Shown here piece by piece: positions 56,859-64,000 of a stretch of 64,000 nt of DNA; the first letter of the stretch is position 1; every line of letters begins with the position of its first letter. The DNA comes from Salvia splendens (taxonomy: Eukaryota; Streptophyta; Magnoliopsida; Lamiales; Lamiaceae). The position numbers were made by a program, and so were the translations under genes. The notes below the pieces were generated by a model, which worked only from the letters and a program-made list of their open reading frames with translations, was not told where the DNA came from and did not search any database. The stretch is taken from assembly GCF_004379255.2 (NCBI RefSeq), contig NC_056036.1:41007576-41071575 (forward strand), given 5' to 3'.

Positions 56859-58778
56859 ATGGATCCAGTGACTGATGAGCAGTTAGACTATGGCGACGAA
56901 GAGTATGCAGGGAATCAAAAGATGCAATTTCATCAAGGTGGAGCTATACCTGCACTTGCTGAAGACGAAATGATTGGTGAGGATGATGAGTATGATGACC
57001 TCTATAATGATGTTAATGTTGGAGAGGGTTTCCTGCAAATGCAGCATTCTGAGACACAAGCGCCTCCTGTGGTAGCAAATAGTGGGTTTCAAAGTTCAAA
57101 AGCTAATGTTCCTGGAGCTCGAGTGGAAGGGGTGGCCTCGCAAGACGTGAACAGTGAAAGAGTTGCTAATGAAGGAAATTATGCTGCTGCTTCAGTTCAA
57201 TTTCCTGATCAGAAGAGTAGCTTGCCAGCCTCTGGGGGCCAGACACAGATCATGGATGCCGGTCAAAGGGGGAGGCTCCCTGAAATGGCGAATAATTCTC
57301 AAGCAGCAAATCTGGGATATCAAGGATCGGAAAGTATGCCTCATAAGATTGCTGAAGATCGGTTGAACAGTTCAGAAAAAGTAATTGGTGAGCCTGCACA
57401 GTTGATGTATCCTAACATGGGTAACACAAAAGGTGTTCCGCAGATTCCACCTAATCAGATGAACTCTAATGCAAATGTTAATATAAACCGTTCAATGGAT
57501 GACGAATATATGGTTAGGCCATCTGTAGAAAATGGAAATACAATGCTGTTTGTAGGAGAATTACATTGGTGGACAACCGATTCTGAGATTGAAAGTGTAC
57601 TGATTCAGTTTGGGAAAGTCAAGGAGATTAAGTTTTTTGATGAAAGGGCTAGTGGTAAGTCCAAAGGTTATTGCCAAGTTGAATTCTATGATTCTGCTGC
57701 AGCCTCTGCATGTAAGGAAGGTATGAATGGTCACATTTTTAATGGGAGAGCTTGTGTGGTGGCATTTGCCACTCCACAGACCATAAGACAAATGGGTGCT
57801 TCATACACAAACAAGACACAGGGCCAGGCTCAGTCTCAGCCACAAGGAAGGAATCCTGTCAATGATGCAGCAGGTAGAGGTAATGGGGCCAATTATCCAA
57901 GTGGAGACACAGGGAGAAATTTTGGACGAGGCGGCTGGGCACGAGGGAACCAAGCACCAAACAGGGGTCCTGGATCAGGTCCTATGAGAGGAAGAGGGGG
58001 TATGGTAAACAAGAATATGATGGGGTATGCACCTGGTGCTGGTGGAGGAACTTACGGACAAGGGATTGCTGGCCCTGGTTTCGGTGGGCCTCCTGGTATG
58101 ATGCCTCCTCAGGGCATGATGGGCCCTGGTTTTGACCTAGCATTTATGGGTCGCGGAGCTGGATATGGAGGCTTCTCAGGTCCTGGTAGTTTCCCAGGAA
58201 TGATCCCTCCATTTCAAGCTGTTAATTCCATGGGGCTTCCTGGAGTGGCTCCTCATGTCAACCCAGCTTTTTTTGGTCGAGGAATGAACCCCAATGGAAT
58301 GAGCATGATGGGGACTGCAGGAATGGTTGGACCTCATTCAGGAATGTGGAATGACACAAATATGGGTGGTTGGGGAGGTGAAGAACATGGCAGAGAGTCT
58401 AGTTATGGTGGAGAGGATAATGCATCAGAATATGGGTATGGCGAGGCTAGTCATGAGAAAGGTGTAAGGTCTAGTGCTGCTTCCCGGGAGAAGGAGAGAA
58501 ATTCTGATCGTGACGGGTCTAGTGTTCCAGAGAAGCGGCATAGGGAGGAGAGAGAACATGATGGGGATAGATATGACAGGGACTCTAGACGCAGAGAAGA
58601 GAAGGATCGTTATCGAGACTATCGCCACAAAGATCGTGAATCGGGTTATGATGATGACTGGGATAAAGGACAGTCTTCGAGATCCCGCAGCAGATCTGGT
58701 GCAGTGCCTGAAGATGATCACAGGTCTCAATCTAGGGATGCTGACTATGGGAAACGGAGACGCATGCCATCTGAATGA
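56859..58778 (+). CDS. RRM protein of the CFIm68/CPSF6 type
   Basis: One coding exon of 639 residues. The acidic N-terminus has D-Y-G-D-E-E-Y and repeated Asp/Glu. One RRM lies at about 227-303: RNP2 is M-L-F-V-G-E-L and RNP1 is S-K-G-Y-C-Q-V-E-F. A Gly/Pro/Met-rich middle follows (about 310-520), then a C-terminus rich in R-E, R-D and R-S. This layout is that of cleavage factor I large subunits (CFIm68), nuclear proteins that pair with CFIm25 to choose poly(A) sites at UGUA motifs. Other RRM families cannot be excluded. The coding exon has no introns; the leader is spliced. The start follows a Met-Asp-Pro consensus and is the first ATG after the acceptor. Confidence 0.88.
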   Translation: MDPVTDEQLDYGDEEYAGNQKMQFHQGGAIPALAEDEMIGEDDEYDDLYNDVNVGEGFLQMQHSETQAPPVVANSGFQSSKANVPGARVEGVASQDVNSERVANEGNYAAASVQFPDQKSSLPASGGQTQIMDAGQRGRLPEMANNSQAANLGYQGSESMPHKIAEDRLNSSEKVIGEPAQLMYPNMGNTKGVPQIPPNQMNSNANVNINRSMDDEYMVRPSVENGNTMLFVGELHWWTTDSEIESVLIQFGKVKEIKFFDERASGKSKGYCQVEFYDSAAASACKEGMNGHIFNGRACVVAFATPQTIRQMGASYTNKTQGQAQSQPQGRNPVNDAAGRGNGANYPSGDTGRNFGRGGWARGNQAPNRGPGSGPMRGRGGMVNKNMMGYAPGAGGGTYGQGIAGPGFGGPPGMMPPQGMMGPGFDLAFMGRGAGYGGFSGPGSFPGMIPPFQAVNSMGLPGVAPHVNPAFFGRGMNPNGMSMMGTAGMVGPHSGMWNDTNMGGWGGEEHGRESSYGGEDNASEYGYGEASHEKGVRSSAASREKERNSDRDGSSVPEKRHREEREHDGDRYDRDSRRREEKDRYRDYRHKDRESGYDDDWDKGQSSRSRSRSGAVPEDDHRSQSRDADYGKRRRMPSE

Positions 58779-61752
58779 TGTGATGTCATGAGACTTCTGA
58801 ATGTCTGACTGCTTCCACTATGATTTGCAATGTCATACTTGAATCCTATGAAGGATTGCCAGCTCTTTCTTGTTTATGTTGGTGTCATGTGCTGTGCGGC
58901 CTCCGGCTTCAATGAAGTAAGTGCCTTTACTAGAGGTTACTGGAAAGGACCGATTTATTTTGTTTTAAGTTAGCTTTATTGAACTCAATTTGATGCTATG
59001 GTTATAACTTTGTGCTATAAACTTCAGTACCTTAAGTATTGTTCTATTGTGTATTTGCTTGATGCAGTGAAGGTGGCCCTACTGGCCGTTTATCTTTTGT
59101 GCATGGAAACACAATTTGACCTCTGAAGTTGCATTCTTAACTTTATATTAATAGATTGGTTTGTATTCCTACTTTCCTATTTATGAACCCTCCAAACTTG
59201 TATCAATAATACTGGTTGCACTGGTTGGTTGTAGGGCTATACGTTGTTTGAAATAGCTGACACTATGCTGAGTTTGTGGGCATGTTAAGTTAAGAAAATG
59301 AATAAAAATTTTATCGTCTGATGTGTCAATGCTTAGTAATAGAAGTTTGTTTTTCTTGTTTTCTTCTTTTGCTTGAGAAACTTATGTTTGTGCTTTATCT
59401 GACAATATAGCGTGGTTGCAAAACCCAGATCTGCAGTTTCCACCTTCTTTCTATCCATTAAAGTTGTTTTTCTTTGTGAAATTTAAGCCTTATGATCAAC
59501 TTTATAGTTTCTTCCAACTTAGGAGGTGAGTGCCCACTGCCCAGTATGATGCATCTGATTACTTGATACTATGAATACCACATGCATGTTAACTAGCAAC
59601 AGATTACTATTAATATATTTTTCATTTTCCTCTTTCTTTGTAGTTTTTACTTACAAAAAATGTAAGATGTTCTGTGAGTTTGTACATGAATGATGAAATG
59701 AGTGGAAATAATTTCTAATGAAACAACAAAACATTAATTTGAAAGTTACAGAGGAACTGGTTATTTCGTTGCATTTCAAGCTATTATTATTATTACTACT
59801 AATATTAGTATTTTCATCAAGTCCAGGATTCACCTATAGCTCAAGCCCATAGTATTTTCTTCTTGTCTGCGCGTGCATCTGTTTTCTCTTTGTTTGGGTT
59901 TGTGATTTTGAAATAAAAATCTTTCTGTTTTAATATCTTGTACCATAGTGCTGTACCAGTGTACCATAAGGTCGAGGTGTGCTTGTGTAATCCTAAATGC
60001 ATGAACACAAACCATTCTTAATGTGCCTTTTTTGGGGAGTTGGTTATATATAGTTGAAGTGCTGTAGAATTGTTCTGTCAATTATCAGTACTTTAATCAG
60101 TGATTGAGAAGTTTTTTACTAGTATAAATTTATTTTAGTTATAAGCAATGTGCTCTTGTTTGGTTTCTAGGCCATATTTTCATGATATGCACTTACCTAT
60201 ATTTGACATATAGCTGCACTTGCTCATATATTATTATTATTGACAAATGAATTTTCTCTAACTATGGTACTCAGGACCATTAATTGCTGCACTCTTGGAT
60301 ATCCGTGAATGCTTTATACTATGAGTGCAAAGAAGCCTTAATCATGTATGCAATTGCTTTGATCCTCGAAGAATTTGTGTGAAAAGTAACTTATCAATTC
60401 TTGAAGAATATATTTGAGCAAAACCTGGATGGTGCACTGTAGTTTCATTAATACATTCCATGTAGTAGATTCCACATGTAATAATTTGATCTGATATCCG
60501 CACCTCCCTCCTCTTTAAGATTGTAAAAGTGATGTACAATTTATAGACCATGTCTTCTGGTCGTGTATGATTAGGTTGTGGTTTTGAGTTGCAACACATG
60601 TAAGCTGCATCATAGATGCATGTGTATAGAAACGTGAAATGTTGCGGTAGCAGAATAGTTGTGTGTCTGTAAATGCAGCTAATCTCCTGTAAGCTTTAGT
60701 TGAGCTGTGTCTGTAAATGCAGTGTATCTTCTGTAAGCTTAATTGAGTTGCGTCTGTAAATGCAGTGTCTCCCCTGTAAGCTTAATCATGCCGTGTCTGT
60801 AAATGCAGTGTATCTCGTGTAAACTTAATTTTATGTGGTACCGTCTGTCTTCATATTGAGCAGACATGGTAGTTCTTTATCACACAGGTGATGCTCCATT
60901 TGTAACAAGTTAAGTCTGTAGCAATCTGTAATGCTTTTGTTTCTCAGCAGCGCGTTTCCATGTATTTTGCTGCCAAACGCTCGAGGGGTTTCCTGGTGAC
61001 CAAGAGGAGTAGATAGTATGATAGTTCCTGTGCATTTAGAAATGTTCAATTCTTTCTGCAGCTTTAAATGTGTTTGATTTCAGAATTCCTGTTCATGAGA
61101 TGTGTGGTTTTTATATGCCTAGCTTTGTGCTCTTTGATTGTGGTTTTTTGTTGTATATCAATATGCTCTTATCCATGTGACGCATCGATACCCTTACTGT
61201 TAGAAGTTTTATTTGCTTTAGGCATGAATTTTAATAAATTGGTTGAGTGTGCCATGAGTTTCATAAATGAGTCGAATGTAGATTGTATATTTGTAAAGAA
61301 AGTTTTAAGTGTAATTGGTTAATGGAATGTGAGTGTAATGATACTTTTAAATGGAAAAATTGCAATCCTGTAGTTGATTGATAGCTTCTTTGCAAATTAT
61401 TGACTTGTGTATCAAGTCATGTTGAGAGGTTTTTCTTTGTCATTCTAGTTTTATACTACTTCATCCGTCCTTGAAAAATATGAACATTTAATTCGGTGTA
61501 AATTTTAATGTATAATTGGTAAAGGAAGGGAGAGATAATCAATTTTTTTCTACTTGCCATAATTTCCATGAAACTGGTGCTAATGTGACAAATAGAAAAG
61601 CGTACATGAACAAAATGGAATAAATGATTATCTCTCACTTGCCAATTTTGTTCTAGGTTAATTCAAATCAAGTTTGAAACATGCTGCCTATTATGGGTTC
61701 ATAGGGGTTGCCGGTGCCAATAGACAAATGACGCGTCATGCATCGACGTGAG
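58779..61752. other. RRM gene 3' region and intergenic DNA
   Basis: The first few hundred bases should be 3' untranslated region. An acceptor-like TTGATGCAG near 59060 suggests possible 3' splicing. After that the DNA is AT-rich, with the tandem repeat at 60663-60835 and a lone Stowaway-like left end near 61458. No gene is supported. Confidence 0.5.
60663..60835. repeat. Four tandem 43-44 bp units
   Basis: Units start at 60663, 60707, 60750 and 60793. Each reads GTGTCTGTAAATGCAG, a variable middle, and then CTGTAAGCTTAA or close to it. Every unit carries two TGTA motifs, eight in all. Confidence 0.92.
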
Positions 61753-62477
61753 GCCATTAGCAATGGGGCGCCTTAAGGCGTGTCACGTCATCAGTTTTAT
61801 CCTCCTACCCTCCACCTGCAATGGGGCGCCCCTATATGTTATTAATTTAAATGTTATATTATTATTTTGTTAATTAATGTAAATGTTTTAAAAAATGTAA
61901 TGCAACTTCTGCGCGCGGTGCCGGGCCTGCTTCTTTTTGGCGGCGGCCTCGGCGACAGCGCGGCGGGAGGGGGCGACGGGTCGTTTTGGAGACGGCTCCA
62001 TGTCATCCAAACTGTACGATTCCGTGCTGAATTCGGGATCGTACTGCGTGTTGTCGTCGAACGGTCGATATTCATCCGGTTCTGTACCTGGCCAACGAGC
62101 CTCCCTAAACATCGGACTCTTGGGACTTGAATCCATTTCGTAGTAATAATAAAAATTCGAGTTTCGAGAGTGAAATCGTGAAATGAAACGTTAGAAATGA
62201 AGGTGGGGTAGAAGTATTTATACAAAAAAATGAAAATGCGTGCCATCGTCCTCCGATCCCGCAATGGGGCACCCGATGGCGCGGACGATGGCCTATCGTT
62301 CGCGCCATCGTCCGCCGATCCCACGATGGCGCGGACGATAGGCCATCGTTCGCGACATAGGGCGCGCCCTATGGATCGGCCGCGGACGAAGGGGACGGAC
62401 GAGGCGGGCACCCACAATGGGGACATCGTCCGCGCCCGAGGACGATGGACGCCATAGGGCGCCCCATTGCGGGTGCC
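61753..62477 (-). mobile_element. Tourist/Harbinger-like element with palindromic right end
   Basis: Ends are inverted matches: GCCATTAGCAATGGGGCGCC on the left and, on the other strand, GGCACCCGCAATGGGGCGCC. The right 250 bases are GC-rich and full of palindromes around GGCCATCGTTCGCG. It carries a short minus-strand frame (61888-62136). A target duplication is not evident, so the class is tentative. Confidence 0.65.
61888..62136 (-). pseudogene. Short transposon ORF remnant
   Basis: An 82-residue frame starting M-D-S-S-P-K-S-P and ending in a basic, Ala-rich stretch (A-A-A-K-K-K-Q-A-R-H). It looks like the start of a transposon ORF whose remainder is missing. I recognise no domain. Confidence 0.4.
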
Positions 62478-62485
62478 ATGATGGT

Positions 62486-62730
62486 TTGGCTAGATTAAGC
62501 TAGATTGGCGACTTTTGCTATGTCTACTGAATAAAATTATTTAATTGACATTAATTAGTGAGTATTAATCTAATTACATGTACAATACGTATATCATAAT
62601 GTAAAAAACAGAAAAAAATAGAATAATGAATTTAACACCAAGTAAAAAGGTAAAATTTTAAACTATATATAAAGACACGCATTACACCCAGTTGACCCGG
62701 AATGCAAGTCCATTTTTTTTTCTTTAATTT
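62486..62730. repeat. Promoter-like direct repeat, unit 1
   Basis: Unit 1 of a direct duplication. It shares GCTATGTCTACTGAA, AATTATTTAATTGACATTAA, AAAGGTAAAATTTTAAACTA and TTGACCCGGAAT with unit 2 (62745-63190). Confidence 0.8.
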
Positions 62731-62744
62731 GACCTACTTTGGCT

Positions 62745-63190
62745 ATGCGAGAGGCTAGAATTAGCTAAATTGGTGACGTTTGCTATGTCTATTGAAAAAA
62801 TTATTTAATTGACATTAATTAGTTAATTTTAATTTAATTTCATGTACAATACACTTATACAAGTATATCATAATGTGAAAACATATAAAAAATACTCCTC
62901 CATCTGAAGATAAGCGACTCACATTCTTTTTTGAGATGTTCCAAGATAAGTAAGCTATTTCCTTTTTTGACATTATCTCTATTACTTTTTCTCTCAACTT
63001 TATTAACTCTCTTACTTTATTCACTTTCCACTTTATTAATAAAACTCAATTTTCTTAAATCTCGTACCGAAAAATTTTAGCACACTTATCTTGGGACGGA
63101 GGGAGTATGACAATGAGTTTAACACCAAAGTATAGAAAGGTAAAATTTTAAACTACTACTCCCTTGACCCGGAATTCCAACTTAGTAGTA
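62745..63190. repeat. Promoter-like direct repeat, unit 2
   Basis: Unit 2 of the duplication, lengthened by the Stowaway MITE at 62895-63105. Without it the unit is about the length of unit 1. Confidence 0.8.
62895..63105. mobile_element. Stowaway-type MITE inside the repeat
   Basis: Ends CTCCTCCATCTGAAG and TTGGGACGGAGGGAG, with TA on both outer sides. 211 bp. Unit 1 of the surrounding duplication lacks it, which gives a clean empty site for comparison. Confidence 0.9.
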
Positions 63191-63285
63191 CTCTTTCCGT
63201 TCCACTTAACATAACCCAAATTACATTATAGTTTGTCCAAAATAAGATGCCACGTTTTTATTTTTGAAAACATTCTCTGCAATTA

Positions 63286-63830
63286 GAGCATCTCCAATGG
63301 CGGACGTCCGGTCGAACATCCGGTCGGACGTCGCGACGGGCGACCGGGACGTCCGCCATTGTGGCGTTTAGGGTCGAATACGGACGTCCCGTGAGGACGT
63401 CGGCGCGACGGGCGGGCGGACGTCCGGTCGGACGTCCCGTTTTTAAATTTTTTTTTAAAACTCTATATATACGGCTCGTCGAATTATTAGTATGCAATTT
63501 TTTTTTTCGAATCATGTATATTTTTTCCGATGAAGTTGTTAATTTTTCCGATGAAGTTGTTAATTTTTCCCGTAATTTTTTCGAATAAAATGTATGAGGT
63601 TTGGACTCGGAGGGGTTGACGTCAAATTTTATTTCCGTAAATGTAAATTGTTTTATTTGTAAATGTATGATTTTTTTTATTACGGGATGTCCTAGTGGGA
63701 AGGGCGATGGGAAGGGCGGACATAGGAGGGGATGTCCTAGTGACGTGGCAGTGGGATGGGAAGTCCTAGTGACGTGGCAGGAGGTGTTTTTGGGATGTCC
63801 TAGTGGGATGTCCGCTCACTGGAGATGCTC
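63286..63830. mobile_element. Harbinger-type MITE
   Basis: 545 bp with ends GAGCATCTCCAATGG and CACTGGAGATGCTC, flanked by TTA on both sides (63283-63285, 63831-63833). The left 150 bases are GC-rich repeats of GGACGTCCGG; the right end repeats GTCCTAGTG. It shares its terminus with the element at 29095-30033. No coding capacity. Confidence 0.9.
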
Positions 63831-63925
63831 TTAGTATACTCAATCATTTTTTCTCTCTCCAATTAAATATACTTCATTTAATACTTACCTTCGCTACATT
63901 TGTTTTTCTAAATTACAAGTAAAAG

Positions 63926-64000
63926 AAAAAGAGGAATGAGGCGAAAATAATAGGGCAACTGGATTTTCTAACATCAATAGTATCTAGAATTTCAGCAGCT
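63926..64000 (+). repeat. Second copy of the RRM gene leader
   Basis: 63926-63958 is identical to 56062-56094 (AAAAAGAGGAATGAGGCGAA onward), and after a 12-base length difference, AGAATTTCAGCAGCT matches 56110-56124. It runs off the window's end, so a second RRM gene copy may start here. Confidence 0.8.

Noticed and set aside
60663..60835. CRISPR-like array
   Set aside because: The units are adjacent with no unique spacers between constant repeats, and the genome is a plant's.
61068..61322. Small cysteine-rich membrane-like frame downstream of the RRM gene
   Set aside because: Its composition follows the T-rich background, there is no Kozak-like start, and it matches no family I know.

Overview
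This is nuclear DNA from a flowering plant, almost certainly a eudicot. The evidence is multi-exon genes with GT-AG introns, an AT-rich background, plant-only gene families (LEA-2/NHL-type protein, plant ABCB transporter, ORP1-type oxysterol-binding protein), a plant Tat-type Ty3/gypsy retrotransposon, and many plant MITEs (Stowaway, Harbinger, hAT, Mutator types). The overall style suggests an asterid such as Lamiales, but that is only a guess.

Layout: 1-4.3 kb is gene-free and holds a Stowaway-type MITE and a deleted Harbinger element. 4.3-14.7 kb is one complete, very young LTR retrotransposon with 570-bp LTRs (one mismatch seen), intact gag-protease and polymerase frames, and an antisense gene with two introns. 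14.7-17.3 kb holds a MITE and a PPR gene remnant. 17.3-18.4 kb is a LEA-2/NHL membrane protein gene. 18.6-20 kb is a broken partial copy of the neighbouring GLE1 gene, and 20.7-27.2 kb is the intact 15-exon GLE1 gene on the minus strand. 28.4-31.8 kb is a nest of transposons: a decayed Mutator-like element with a Harbinger element inside it. 33.1-37.1 kb is a secreted GH5 glycosidase gene whose first intron carries a MULE-type MITE. 37.6-39.7 kb encodes the proteasome beta-2 subunit (minus). 40.6-44.9 kb encodes a full-size ABCB transporter (minus). 46.1-51.3 kb encodes an oxysterol-binding protein-related protein (minus). 51.8-55 kb is repeat-rich and carries an ORF1-only Harbinger element. 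56-58.8 kb encodes an RRM protein of the CFIm68/CPSF6 type. 58.8-64 kb holds tandem repeats, transposons and duplicated promoter segments; the last 75 bases repeat the 5' leader of the RRM gene, hinting at a second copy beyond the window.

The host genes are ordinary housekeeping or family genes and do not form one pathway. From memory, LEA-2, GLE1, GH5, ORP1 and RRM relatives also lie close together on Arabidopsis chromosome 1 (At1g13050-At1g13190 region), so the block may be ancient microsynteny; this needs checking. The most unusual content is in the retrotransposon: an antisense two-intron gene with perfectly matching splice phases, and an amber stop between gag-pro and pol that sits in a known leaky-stop context. 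Exon boundaries were placed by hand from splice signals and reading-frame continuity; each multi-exon model closes in frame.
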